The notes below the pieces were generated by a model. The model ran no database searches and was not told where the DNA came from. It saw only the letters and a list, made by a program, of their open reading frames with translations. From Pseudarthrobacter sulfonivorans (GTDB taxonomy: Bacteria > Actinomycetota > Actinomycetes > Actinomycetales > Micrococcaceae): 64,000 nt of DNA. The stretch spans positions 3,100,001-3,164,000 of the forward strand of contig NZ_CP013747.1 in assembly GCF_001484605.1 (NCBI RefSeq), in the 5' to 3' direction. A program made the translations under genes and the position numbers. This document shows positions 53,552 through 62,107 of the stretch, piece by piece; within the stretch, counting starts at the first letter, position 1, and the number at the start of each line of letters is the position of its first letter.

Positions 53552-55363
53552 ATGGCGCGCATTGAAGATTATGCAGTTGTTGGCGACCTCCACACCGGCG
53601 CCCTGGTCAGCACCGAGGGTTCCATCGACTGGCTTTGCCTGCCGCGCTTCGACTCTCCGGCATGTTTCAACGCGCTCCTGGATACGCCGGAGGCCGGACG
53701 CTGGCTACTGGCACCCGAGAGCGGCGGCACCTGCACCAGGCGCGGCTACCGGGAGGGGACCCTGATCCTGGAAACAGAATGGGAAACCCCGGAGGGTACC
53801 GTCAGGGTTATTGACTTCATGCCGCCACGTGACGCAGTGGCGGACATCGTGCGGATCGTCGAGGGCGTGAGCGGAAGCGTCAGGATGCACGGTGAACTGG
53901 CGCTGAGGTTCGACTACGGGCATATCGTTCCCTGGGTGCGGCGCGACAAGCACGGCCTGCATGCCATCGCCGGCCCAGACTCCGTCTACTTCGTCACCAA
54001 GGCGCCGCTTCACGGCGAGAACAAGCACTCCGTCAGTGACTTCACAGTCCAGGCAGGGGAGCGCATCCCCTTTGTCCTGACGTGGGCGCCCAGCCACGTT
54101 CCCCGCCCGCACACAGTGGACGCCGAGGTAGTGCTGGGCACCACCCTGGCCTTCTGGCGCGGCTGGGCATCGCAGTGCACCGTCCAGGGAAAGTACCAGG
54201 ATGCCGTGGTCCGTTCGCTGGTGACCCTGAAGGCGCTGACCTACGCTCCCACGGGCGGCATCGTCGCTGCGGTCACCACGTCCCTGCCGGAACAGCTGGG
54301 CGGTCCCCGTAACTGGGATTACCGCTTCTGCTGGTTGCGGGACGCCACCATGACGCTGCAGGCGCTCCTGGCCGCCGGCTACACCACCGAGGCTGCCGCC
54401 TGGCGTGACTGGCTGCTCCGCGCTGTGGCGGGCGATCCGGCCGACCTGCAGATCATGTACGGAATCCACGGCGAACGCCGGCTTCCGGAAATGGAACTGC
54501 CGTGGCTTGCCGGGTACGAGAATTCAAAACCGGTACGGACCGGCAACGGTGCCGCCGATCAGCTTCAGCTGGACGTCTGGGGCGAGGTCCTGGACTGCCT
54601 GGCGCTGACCAGGAACTCCCTGCTGAAACACACGGACGAGTCTTGGGACGTGCAGGTGGCCCTGATGCAGCACCTGGAGACCATCTGGGACCAGCCGGAC
54701 AACGGACTCTGGGAGATGCGCGGGCCGCGGCGCCATTTCACGCATTCCAAGGTGATGGCCTGGGTGGCCGCAGACCGGATGGTTAAGGGCGTCCGCGATT
54801 TCGGCCTGCCCGGCCCCGTGGAACGCTGGGAGGCCCTTCGTGACACCATCCACCAGGACGTCATGGCCAACGGCTTCGACCCCGTCCGCAACACCTTTGT
54901 GCAGGCGTATGGCCGGCCCGAACTGGACGCCAGCCTGCTGCTGATCCCGCGGGTGGGCTTCCTCCCGCCGGATGATCCCCGCGTGCTGGGGACCATTAAC
55001 ATGATCCAGCGGGAGCTCACCGAAGACGGTTTTGTGCTCCGCTACCGTCCCGCCGACAGCGACGACGGGCTCCCGGGGGACGAAGGCGTGTTCCTGGCGT
55101 GCTCGTTCTGGATGGTGGAGGCCCTGCTGGGCGCTGGGCGCACGGCGGAGTCCACCGAACTCTTCGAACGGTTGCTGGAACTCCGCAACGATGTGGGTCT
55201 GCTGAGCGAGGAGTGGGGCGTCAGGGCGGGGCGGCAGCTGGGCAATACACCCCAGGCCTTCAGCCATTTCGCGCTTGTGACAAGCGCTCTTGAGCTGCAT
55301 CAGGATACAGTTCGCCGAAGTGACACACCTATTCCCCCGGAGACAGAACGGGTAGGGCAATGA
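53552..55363 (+). CDS. GH15 family glycoside hydrolase (trehalase/glucoamylase-like)
   Basis: 603 residues from ATG 53552 (ATG 53546 is also possible). GH15 features: MARIEDYAVVGDLHTGALVSTEGSIDWLCLPRFDSPACF at the N-terminus, GGPRNWDYRFCWLRDATMTLQALLAAGY at the start of the (alpha/alpha)6 barrel, and GLLSEEWGVRAGRQLGNTPQAFSHFALVTSALEL with the likely catalytic base Glu near the C-terminus. Mycobacterial members hydrolyse trehalose. No signal peptide. Confidence 0.92.
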   Translation: MARIEDYAVVGDLHTGALVSTEGSIDWLCLPRFDSPACFNALLDTPEAGRWLLAPESGGTCTRRGYREGTLILETEWETPEGTVRVIDFMPPRDAVADIVRIVEGVSGSVRMHGELALRFDYGHIVPWVRRDKHGLHAIAGPDSVYFVTKAPLHGENKHSVSDFTVQAGERIPFVLTWAPSHVPRPHTVDAEVVLGTTLAFWRGWASQCTVQGKYQDAVVRSLVTLKALTYAPTGGIVAAVTTSLPEQLGGPRNWDYRFCWLRDATMTLQALLAAGYTTEAAAWRDWLLRAVAGDPADLQIMYGIHGERRLPEMELPWLAGYENSKPVRTGNGAADQLQLDVWGEVLDCLALTRNSLLKHTDESWDVQVALMQHLETIWDQPDNGLWEMRGPRRHFTHSKVMAWVAADRMVKGVRDFGLPGPVERWEALRDTIHQDVMANGFDPVRNTFVQAYGRPELDASLLLIPRVGFLPPDDPRVLGTINMIQRELTEDGFVLRYRPADSDDGLPGDEGVFLACSFWMVEALLGAGRTAESTELFERLLELRNDVGLLSEEWGVRAGRQLGNTPQAFSHFALVTSALELHQDTVRRSDTPIPPETERVGQ

Positions 55364-55403
55364 GGGCCTGAGGGTCCGCCCGCTCTTCACCTCCGCGGGA
55401 TAG

Positions 55404-55417
55404 GTAAGTATACTTAC
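55404..55417. promoter_or_regulatory. Perfect 14-base palindrome GTAAGTATACTTAC
   Basis: It lies 60 bases before the DUF1508 gene start, nested in an outer inverted repeat (CTCCGCG at 55391-55397 and CGCGGAG at 55424-55430). This is the only regulatory-looking site before the gene. AT-rich in GC-rich DNA; an operator for a dimeric regulator is likely. Confidence 0.55.
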
Positions 55418-55477
55418 TAGACTCGCGGAGCGCTCCTATTAAGGCACAGCGCCGTGACTGAACGAGGGGTGGTTGTA

Positions 55478-55771
55478 ATGGCAGGACATTTTGAGCTGGT
55501 GGATGCGCCTGACGGCGGCTATCGCGTGCGGATGTTGGATGGTTCAGGAAGCCTGATGGCTATCTCGGTGACTTTCCCAACGATGCGCGCAGCGGTGGCC
55601 GGCATTGCGATGGCCCGCGAGATTGCCGGCACCGGCCTGATCAGGGACTTCAGCAGCAACGGTGCCGGAGCCGTCATCCGGGACCGGGTTGGTCCCCTGT
55701 CCTCCCCGAAAGACAATGCGGCTGCCCGCGCCAAAAAAATGTCCGGGGCCGCTCGCGTTGTAGCCGGGTGA
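55478..55771 (+). CDS. YegP-like (DUF1508-type) small protein
   Basis: 97 residues from ATG 55478 with GAGGGG upstream. The core HFELVDAPDGGYRVRMLDGSGSLMAISVTFPTMRAAVAGIAMAREIAGTGLIRDFSSN is like the FELxxxxDGxYRFRLxxxNGxxxxxSxxYxSxxxAxxGIxSV pattern of YegP proteins, which form a single beta-alpha-beta unit. It overlaps the HAD gene by GTGA. Function unknown. Confidence 0.72.
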   Translation: MAGHFELVDAPDGGYRVRMLDGSGSLMAISVTFPTMRAAVAGIAMAREIAGTGLIRDFSSNGAGAVIRDRVGPLSSPKDNAAARAKKMSGAARVVAG

Positions 55772-56496
55772 TCACCCAAAGCCACGCCTTGGTCCGCGGG
55801 CGGCGGTTCGGCGTCCTTTTTGACGTTGATGGAACCTTGGTGGATTCCGCCTACATCCACACGCTCGCGTGGTGGCAGGCGTTCCGCCAGCACCAGTATG
55901 ACGTCCCCATGGCCGCCATTCACCGGTGCGTCGGGATGGGTGGCGACCGTTTGGTGGACACGCTTCTTCCTGCTGGCCGGGACCGAGAGGCCGACGCCGA
56001 AATCCTGGCCAGCCATGCGGCAGTCTTCGCGCAGAGCTGGCCGTCGCTGCGTCCGTTCGACGGCGCCAAGGAGTTGCTTGCGCAGTGCCACGCCGGGGGA
56101 CTCGCCGTCGCCCTGGCATCATCGGCGCGAACGCAGGATCTGACGGCCACCCGCAAAGCCCTCGGTGCGGACGCGTTCATCCATGCCGCCACCAGCGCGG
56201 ACGATGCGAAGGCAAGCAAGCCGGCCCCGGACATCCTCGTGGCCGCGCTTGAAGCTGTTGGTGTGGCCGCGGCCGGAGCAGTCTATGTGGGGGATGCGGT
56301 GTGGGACATGCAAGCTGCTGCCGCGCTGGGAATCCCTGCCATCGGCGTCACCTGCGGCGGGACCAGCGCCGCCGAACTCCGCGAGGCAGGCGCGGCCGAG
56401 GTCTACAACGGCCCCCGGGACCTCCTGGACAACCTGCAGGCAAGCGCCATCGGCAGGCTGCTGACGCTGGAATCGAACCCCGCCGGCGCCCAGTAG
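55768..56496 (+). CDS. HAD-superfamily hydrolase (phosphoglycolate-phosphatase-like)
   Basis: 242 residues from GTG 55768. HAD motifs: VLFDVDGTLVDSAYIH (motif I, nucleophile Asp), ALASSARTQD (motif II), KASKPAPDILV (motif III) and YVGDAVWDMQAAAALGIPAIGVTCGG (motif IV). The helical cap between motifs I and II makes it subfamily IA. Substrate unknown. Coupled to the DUF1508 gene. Confidence 0.9.
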   Translation: MITQSHALVRGRRFGVLFDVDGTLVDSAYIHTLAWWQAFRQHQYDVPMAAIHRCVGMGGDRLVDTLLPAGRDREADAEILASHAAVFAQSWPSLRPFDGAKELLAQCHAGGLAVALASSARTQDLTATRKALGADAFIHAATSADDAKASKPAPDILVAALEAVGVAAAGAVYVGDAVWDMQAAAALGIPAIGVTCGGTSAAELREAGAAEVYNGPRDLLDNLQASAIGRLLTLESNPAGAQ

Positions 56497-56564
56497 CGCG
56501 AGGGGACACTTGCGGCCCTGCCCGCCTGTGCCCAGTTGCGCGAGGGGACACTTGCGGCCCTGCC
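56488..56564 (+). repeat. Tandem 42-base repeat, two copies with a 35-base core
   Basis: The core (GCCCAGTAGCGCGAGG, GGACACTTGCGGCCCTGCC) occurs at 56488-56522 and 56530-56564 with one base changed. The first copy includes the end of the HAD gene and its TAG stop; in the second copy that codon reads TTG. So a duplication of the gene end appears to have occurred. Confidence 0.85.
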
Positions 56565-56565
56565 A

Positions 56566-56653
56566 GCGGGGGCTTAACTGTCCGTTCGCGCGCGTTGCGG
56601 GGGCTTAACTGTCCGTTCGCGCGCGTTGCGGGGGCTTAACTGTCCGTTCGCGC
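56566..56653 (+). repeat. Tandem 31-base repeat, nearly three copies
   Basis: The unit GCGGGGGCTTAACTGTCCG, TTCGCGCGCGTT is at 56566-56596 and 56597-56627, and its first 26 bases at 56628-56653. It directly follows the 42-base repeat, with which it shares no sequence, and lies between convergent genes. Confidence 0.9.
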
Positions 56654-56683
56654 TGGTGCCGGGACGCTTGGGAGGGGGGCAGG

Positions 56684-57061
56684 TTAGAGGGGGAGCAGGG
56701 CTGAGAGGTCAGCGCGCAGACCGGAGGCGGACACCTTGTGCGCCGCGACAGCGTCCGCCCAGCTCAACTGGCCGGTCACCATGCTCAGCCAGGTCGCGGC
56801 GTCGCACTCGATCACGTTGGGCGGGGTTCCGCGGGTGTGACGCGGCCCCTCCACGCACTGGGTGACGCCGAACGGCGGCACCCGCACCTCCACCGAATTC
56901 CCCGGCGCCCGCGCGGTCACCTCCTCCAGCGTGTACCGCACGGCCGTGGCCGTGACGTTGCGGGGGAGCGGAACGTCCGACGGCGGTGCGGCGGCTTCCT
57001 GCCATGCGGCCAGTGCCGCTGTGCCTTCTTCAATGCCGATCCGGCGGCGCGCTACAGCCAT
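56684..57061 (-). CDS. SCP-like (sterol-carrier/MDMPI C-terminal type) protein
   Basis: 125 residues from ATG 57061, overlapping the asparaginase stop as ATGA. The ending ECDAATWLSMVTGQLSWADAVAAHKVSASGLRADLSALLPL has the SCP2 pattern in which a hydrophobic pocket ends the fold (dxxTwlxLxxGxlsw). The middle NSVEVRVPPFGVTQCVEGPRHTRGTPPNVIE is typical of actinobacterial sterol-carrier family proteins. Ligand unknown. Confidence 0.78.
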   Translation of the reverse strand: MAVARRRIGIEEGTAALAAWQEAAAPPSDVPLPRNVTATAVRYTLEEVTARAPGNSVEVRVPPFGVTQCVEGPRHTRGTPPNVIECDAATWLSMVTGQLSWADAVAAHKVSASGLRADLSALLPL

Positions 57062-58077
57062 CAGTCCAGGAGCGCGGACACGGCCGGGCCCAGGCGGATC
57101 TTGCCCACCTCGTGGCTGCCGCCCATCACCGGGGCCACCACTTTTTCGAGGACGCTGGAGACGCCCGGAATATCCACGGCGCCGACCGCGGCGAGGAGGG
57201 TCAGGCCCACCAGGGATGTCGCCCGCAGATTCCCGTCCAGCATCTTGATGGCCACTGAGACACCCTGGGGTGTGGCCATGGCCAGGACACCCTCGGCGCC
57301 GATCTTGGCGATGATGCCCAGTTCGTCCATCACGATGGTGTTGGCCTCGCCGCGGCCCTGGACGGCCCACGGGTAGTCGAGCATGGACGTGGTGATGGTG
57401 GCGGCGCGGGCGTTGGAGTTCTTGTCTCCCGGGGCCTTGGCCAGCATCGAATAGGCGCGCGCCAACCCGGTCAGCGAAATAGCGGCCACCGGGGCCCCGC
57501 ACCCGTCAATGCCCAGGTGGGCGATCTTTTCGCCGCTGTATTCCTCGATCACGCTGCGGACGCGCTGCTGCAGCGGATGGTTCGGCTCGAGGTAGCTGTG
57601 GGTATCCCAGCCGTTTTCGGTGCAGGCCCACAGGAAAGCGGCGTGCTTGCCGGAGCAGTTGAAGGCCAGCTTCGATTTGCCCTTTTCGGACCGGACCAGC
57701 CAGTTACGCGCCGTCTCGTCCTGGGGCCAGGCGGCGGGGCACTGGAGCTGGTCCTCCCGGACGCCGGCGGCCTTGAGCATTCCCTCCACCACGTCCATGT
57801 GGTCCAGGGAGCCCACGTGGCTGCCGCAGGCTAGGGCCACCTGAGCGCCGCGGAGCGGAACTCCGGACTGCATGGCCGCCAGGGCCTGCAGCGGTTTGAG
57901 CGCGGACCGTGGGTACAGGGGAGTCCGGATGTCGCCGAGTTCAGTGACGACTGACCCGTCGCCGGACAGTACGACGGCGGAGCCGATGTGCCGGGACTCC
58001 ACAAAACCGCTTCGTTCAATAACGGCGAGTTCGACGGCGGAGTCCACAGTGAACGTGGCATGCGGGTTGTGCGGCAT
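57061..58077 (-). CDS. Asparaginase (type PF06089)
   Basis: 338 residues. The family marks are PLYPRSALKPLQALAAMQSG, ALACGSHVGSLDHMDVV, AFNCSGKHAAFLWAC and LGIDGCGAPVAAISL. This is the bacterial asparaginase-II group distinct from E. coli AnsA/B; it hydrolyses asparagine to aspartate. Cytoplasmic. Coupled to the SCP-like gene. Confidence 0.9.
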   Translation of the reverse strand: MPHNPHATFTVDSAVELAVIERSGFVESRHIGSAVVLSGDGSVVTELGDIRTPLYPRSALKPLQALAAMQSGVPLRGAQVALACGSHVGSLDHMDVVEGMLKAAGVREDQLQCPAAWPQDETARNWLVRSEKGKSKLAFNCSGKHAAFLWACTENGWDTHSYLEPNHPLQQRVRSVIEEYSGEKIAHLGIDGCGAPVAAISLTGLARAYSMLAKAPGDKNSNARAATITTSMLDYPWAVQGRGEANTIVMDELGIIAKIGAEGVLAMATPQGVSVAIKMLDGNLRATSLVGLTLLAAVGAVDIPGVSSVLEKVVAPVMGGSHEVGKIRLGPAVSALLD

Positions 58078-58113
58078 ATTGCCAGTCTAGGGGCGGAATC
58101 CTCTAATGCCGGG

Positions 58114-59691
58114 CTACTCCACGGTGACCATGACGGACTGCCAGCCGGAGGCGCCGTCGGGCACCGGATCGGCCCGCTGATCGGTCTGGACCTCGCCTGT
58201 TCCGTCGGTGGCGCGGACTTTGATGTAGTGGGGACCGGGCGTGGCTTCCCAGTCGAAGGACCACTGGCGCCACGTGATGAGGGACGCCTCGGTGGACAGG
58301 ACGGCCTCGGCCCACGGGTTGTTGTCGATCTGGACTTCCACCTTGGTGATGCCGCGGGTCTGCGCCCATGCCGTGCCGCCGATCGCCACCCGGCCGGCGG
58401 GCACCTTGGCGAAGGACTTCGGAACTTCCACCCGGGCCATGGTCTTGATGGGACCACGCTCGGACCAGCCGCGCTGGGTCCAGTACGCCTTGCTGTCGGC
58501 GAACCGCGTCACTTCCAGGTCCACCACCCACTTGGTGGCGGAGACAAAACCGTACAGCCCGGGCACCACCATGCGCACCGGATAGCCGTGCTCCAGCGGC
58601 AGGGGCTCGCCGTTCATGCCGATCGCCAGCATGGCGTCGCGGTCATCCTGCAGGACCTCCAGCGGCGTGGAGGCGCTGAAGCCATCGATCGACGTCGACA
58701 GCACCATGTCCGCGCCGTCCTTGGGACGTGCCCGCTTGAGGACCTCGCGGATGGGAAGGCCGAGCCAGCGCGCGTTCCCCGCGAGGTTTCCGCCCACGGG
58801 ATTGGAGACACAGGTGAGGGTCACGTGCGATTCGATGAGGTCGGCGTCGAGCAGGTCCTGGAAGGTGAGGCGGACCTCTTCCTCCACCAGCCCGTGCACG
58901 CGGAGCTCCCAGTCGTCGGCGGTGATTTCGGGCACGCTCAGGGCGGTATCGATCCGGTAGAAGTCCCCGTTGGGCGTGATCCAGGGCGTCACGCCGGCAG
59001 CGGGGGACTGGACGCCCGCGGGCACAGCGGCGGCGGCCTTTGCCGGGGCGGGCAGCTGCAGGGCCTCGCGGGCCTTGGAGATGTTGCTGCGCGCGGCACT
59101 GAGCAGGCGGCCGCCCGTGGCCGCGATCCCGGCGCCGACCACGGTGATCCCGGCGGCGGCGAAGAAACGGCGGCGGCTGGTGGCGGGACGGTCAGGTTCC
59201 GCGGCGCCCGTGTCGGCAGGCGCCTCAGGCCAGGACTTCAGCCGCCAGAGCGGGGCGATCAGCAGCCGCAGCACCACCAGCCCGGCAATTGTGCCCAGCA
59301 CGGTGGGGATGGCATCCAGCGGCTTCACGCTGGCCCGAGTCACCACGCTGGCCACGATCACCGTGCCCATCAGCAGCACACCGGCAACGCCCAGCGCCCA
59401 CCTGCGGTAGGCCACCACACCCAGCACGCAGGCCAGCAGGAAAATGGTCAGGCCCATCCCCACAAACAGCGCGGCTTTGTCATTCGTGCCGAACGTGGCG
59501 ATGGCAAAGTCCTTCATCCACGGCGGTGTGAAGTCGATGAACGTGGACCCCAACGCGATCACCGGAGTTGCCCGGGCGGTAAAGAACGCTCCGGTCAGCT
59601 CCGCAACGGAAAGTACGACGGCGGCAGCCGCCACGCCTGCCAGCGCGGCCATTGCGGCGGGGTCCTTGAGCCACTTCAGAAGCTTCTTCAT
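58114..59691 (-). CDS. Membrane-anchored molybdopterin oxidoreductase (sulfite-oxidase-like)
   Basis: 525 residues from ATG 59691. Residues 1-150 contain five membrane helices and residues 170-195 another (RRRFFAAAGITVVGAGIAA, with a twin-arginine-like RRR). The periplasmic part is a sulfite-oxidase fold: Moco-cysteine in VTLTCVSNPVGGNLAGNARWLGLPIREVL, SIDGFSASTPLEVL, LPLEHGYPVRMVVPGLYGF, then a MoCo dimerisation domain. Related actinobacterial proteins are of unknown substrate. Confidence 0.88.
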   Translation of the reverse strand: MKKLLKWLKDPAAMAALAGVAAAAVVLSVAELTGAFFTARATPVIALGSTFIDFTPPWMKDFAIATFGTNDKAALFVGMGLTIFLLACVLGVVAYRRWALGVAGVLLMGTVIVASVVTRASVKPLDAIPTVLGTIAGLVVLRLLIAPLWRLKSWPEAPADTGAAEPDRPATSRRRFFAAAGITVVGAGIAATGGRLLSAARSNISKAREALQLPAPAKAAAAVPAGVQSPAAGVTPWITPNGDFYRIDTALSVPEITADDWELRVHGLVEEEVRLTFQDLLDADLIESHVTLTCVSNPVGGNLAGNARWLGLPIREVLKRARPKDGADMVLSTSIDGFSASTPLEVLQDDRDAMLAIGMNGEPLPLEHGYPVRMVVPGLYGFVSATKWVVDLEVTRFADSKAYWTQRGWSERGPIKTMARVEVPKSFAKVPAGRVAIGGTAWAQTRGITKVEVQIDNNPWAEAVLSTEASLITWRQWSFDWEATPGPHYIKVRATDGTGEVQTDQRADPVPDGASGWQSVMVTVE

Positions 59692-59796
59692 GCCTTGGAT
59701 TCGTTGCGGCGGGCCGCAGGGATGGCCGGGCGAGGACACAGCTTAGGAACATCCCCCTTAGGAAAGGGCAGGGTGCACAAAGTACCCTTGGAGACT

Positions 59797-61113
59797 GTGA
59801 AGGTACTCGTCATTGGCCCTGGAGGCCGCGAACACGCCATTGTCCGCTCCCTGCTCGCCGACCCCAACGTTTCCGAGGTCCATGCGGCTCCCGGCAACGC
59901 CGGCATCAGCAAGCTGGTCCCCACCCACAAGATTGACGGGAATGATCCCGACGCCGTCGCGGTGCTGGCCACCAAGCTCGGCGTGGACCTCGTCGTCGTG
60001 GGCCCCGAGGCGCCGCTGGCTGCCGGGGTGTCCGACGCCGTCCGCGCCGCCGGCATCCCGGTCTTTGGCCCCAGCAAGGCCGCAGCCCAGCTGGAAGCCT
60101 CCAAAGCGTTCGCCAAGGAAGTTATGGCCGAAGCGGGAGTCCCCACGGCCATGGCGATGGTGGCCACAAACGCCGAGGAAGCCGCCGCAGCCCTGGACAC
60201 CTTCGGCGCACCCTACGTGGTGAAGGACGACGGCCTCGCAGCCGGCAAGGGCGTGGTGGTCACCAACAACCGCGACGAAGCCCTGGCCCACGCGCAGACG
60301 TGCTTCGACGCCGCCGGCACCGTGGTGATCGAGGAATTCCTCGACGGCCCCGAGGTATCCGTTTTTGTCCTCTGCGACGGCCGCAACACCGTGGCCCTGT
60401 CCCCGGCGCAGGACTTCAAACGCATCTTCGACAACGACGAAGGCCCCAACACCGGCGGCATGGGTGCCTACACGCCGCTGGAATGGGCCCCCGCCGGGCT
60501 GGTCCAGGAAGTCATCGACCGCGTCGCGCAGCCCACGGTCAACGAGATGGCCAACCGCGGCACTCCGTTTGTGGGTGTGCTGTTTGTGGGCCTGGCGCTG
60601 ACCACGCGCGGCACCCGCGTCATCGAATTCAACGTCCGCTTCGGGGACCCCGAGACGCAGGCCGTGCTGGCCCGGCTCAAAACCCCGCTCGGTGCGCTGC
60701 TGCTGGCAGCCGCCAAGGGCGAACTGGACAAGGCAGACGAGCTGCGCTGGTCCAAGGAGACGGCCGTCGCCGTCGTCGTGGCGTCCGAAAACTACCCGGA
60801 CACCCCGCGCACCGGTGACCGCATCCGCGGACTCAAGAAGGTGGACGAGCTCGACGGCGTGCACGTGATCCACGCGGGCACCGCGCTCGACGACGACGGC
60901 AAGGTGATCTCCGCTGGCGGCCGGGTGCTCGCCGTCGTTGCCCTCGGCAGCGACCTGGTGGAGGCCCGGGAACGGGCGTACGACGGCGTGGAGCTGGTTC
61001 ACCTGGAAGGCTCCCAGTTCCGGACGGACATCGGCCGCAAGGCCGCCCGCGGTGAAATCAAGGTTGCATCCAAGGCCACCGGATCGGCTCCTGTCACGAA
61101 GGCGAAGGCATAA
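59797..61113 (+). CDS. purD: Phosphoribosylamine-glycine ligase
   Basis: 438 residues from GTG 59797. VKVLVIGPGGREHAIVRSLLADP at the N-terminus, ATP-grasp domain with YVVKDDGLAAGKGVVVTNN and VVIEEFLDGPEVSVFVLCDG, TGGMGAYTPL and RGTRVIEFNVRFGDPETQAVLARL as the GARS signature. It makes GAR in purine synthesis. The purC start follows the stop by one base. The frame is open more than 600 codons upstream, but that region is the antisense of the sulfite-oxidase-like and asparaginase genes. Confidence 0.96.
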   Translation: MKVLVIGPGGREHAIVRSLLADPNVSEVHAAPGNAGISKLVPTHKIDGNDPDAVAVLATKLGVDLVVVGPEAPLAAGVSDAVRAAGIPVFGPSKAAAQLEASKAFAKEVMAEAGVPTAMAMVATNAEEAAAALDTFGAPYVVKDDGLAAGKGVVVTNNRDEALAHAQTCFDAAGTVVIEEFLDGPEVSVFVLCDGRNTVALSPAQDFKRIFDNDEGPNTGGMGAYTPLEWAPAGLVQEVIDRVAQPTVNEMANRGTPFVGVLFVGLALTTRGTRVIEFNVRFGDPETQAVLARLKTPLGALLLAAAKGELDKADELRWSKETAVAVVVASENYPDTPRTGDRIRGLKKVDELDGVHVIHAGTALDDDGKVISAGGRVLAVVALGSDLVEARERAYDGVELVHLEGSQFRTDIGRKAARGEIKVASKATGSAPVTKAKA

Positions 61114-61114
61114 C

Positions 61115-62068
61115 ATGACTGAGAACTCCGCCCAGGAACCACAGCAGCCCCGCGGCTTCAGCACCGAAACCCTGGACCTGCCGGGCTGGACGCACGTTTA
61201 CTCCGGCAAGGTCCGCGACCTCTACGAGCCGGCGGACGAAGCCATCCGCCAGCAGGTGGGCCAGGACTGCGTCCTGGTGGTGGCAAGCGACCGCATCAGC
61301 GCCTTCGACCACGTGCTGGCCAGCGAGATCCCGGACAAGGGCCGCATCCTCACGCAGTTGAGCCTGTGGTGGTTCGACCAGCTTGACGTGGTCCACCACG
61401 TGCTGGCATCCACCGTGGAGGACGGCGTTCCCGCGGCTGTGGAAGGCCGCGCGATGATCTGCCGGAAGCTGGATATGTTCCCCGTGGAATGCATCGCCCG
61501 CGGCTATCTCACCGGCACCGGACTGCTGGAGTACAAGGCCCGGGGGACGGTCTGCGAGATTCCGCTGCCGCCGGGCCTGGTGGACGGGTCCCGGCTGGAA
61601 CAGGCCATCTTCACACCGTCTGCCAAGGCCGAGGTGGGCGAGCACGACGAGAACATCTCCTACAACGATGTTGTGGCCATGGTGGGGGACGACATCGCCG
61701 CACGCTTGAGCGAGCTGACCCTAAAGATCTACACCGGCGCCGAGAAGATCGCCCGCGAACGCGGTATCATCCTGGCCGATACCAAGGTGGAGTTCGGCTA
61801 CGACGCCGTGTCCGGGGCCATCACCCTGGGCGATGAGGTCCTGACGCCGGATTCCTCCCGTTTCTGGGATGCGGCAACGTATGAGCCGGGCAAGGCGCAG
61901 CCCTCCTATGACAAGCAGTATGTGCGCGACTGGCTCACGTCGGCCGAATCCGGCTGGGACAAGAACTCCGACGAGGCACCGCCCGCCCTGCCGGTGGACG
62001 TCGTGGGCCGGACGCGCAGCCGCTACGTCGAGGCCTACGAGAAGATCACCGGCAGGACGTTCGCCTAG
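61115..62068 (+). CDS. purC: Phosphoribosylaminoimidazole-succinocarboxamide synthase
   Basis: 317 residues from ATG 61115. SAICAR synthetase signatures: HVYSGKVRDLYEP, VASDRISAFDHVLASEIPDKGRILTQLSLWWF, ECIARGYLTGTGLLEYK and ADTKVEFGYDAVSGAITLGDEVLTPDSSRFWDAATYEPGKAQPSYDKQYVRDWL. It condenses CAIR with aspartate. In one operon with purD. Confidence 0.96.
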   Translation: MTENSAQEPQQPRGFSTETLDLPGWTHVYSGKVRDLYEPADEAIRQQVGQDCVLVVASDRISAFDHVLASEIPDKGRILTQLSLWWFDQLDVVHHVLASTVEDGVPAAVEGRAMICRKLDMFPVECIARGYLTGTGLLEYKARGTVCEIPLPPGLVDGSRLEQAIFTPSAKAEVGEHDENISYNDVVAMVGDDIAARLSELTLKIYTGAEKIARERGIILADTKVEFGYDAVSGAITLGDEVLTPDSSRFWDAATYEPGKAQPSYDKQYVRDWLTSAESGWDKNSDEAPPALPVDVVGRTRSRYVEAYEKITGRTFA

Positions 62069-62079
62069 GGCGTTTTTGA

Positions 62080-62104
62080 CGGGCCCGGCTTCAGGCCGGG
62101 CCCG
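62080..62104. terminator. Terminator between purC and the HTH-TPR gene
   Basis: A perfect 10-base stem (CGGGCCCGGC, 62080-62089, with 62095-62104) and a five-base loop. On the minus strand it is followed by GTCAAAAACG, on the plus strand by AACC. It lies between convergent genes. Confidence 0.8.
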
Positions 62105-62107
62105 AAC

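Noticed and set aside
56488-56653. CRISPR-like array
   Set aside because: Two different tandem repeats without unique spacers; one includes the end of a gene.
57988-59796. 603 codons of open frame before purD
   Set aside because: It is antisense to the asparaginase and sulfite-oxidase-like genes; the PurD family starts at VKVLVIGPGG.
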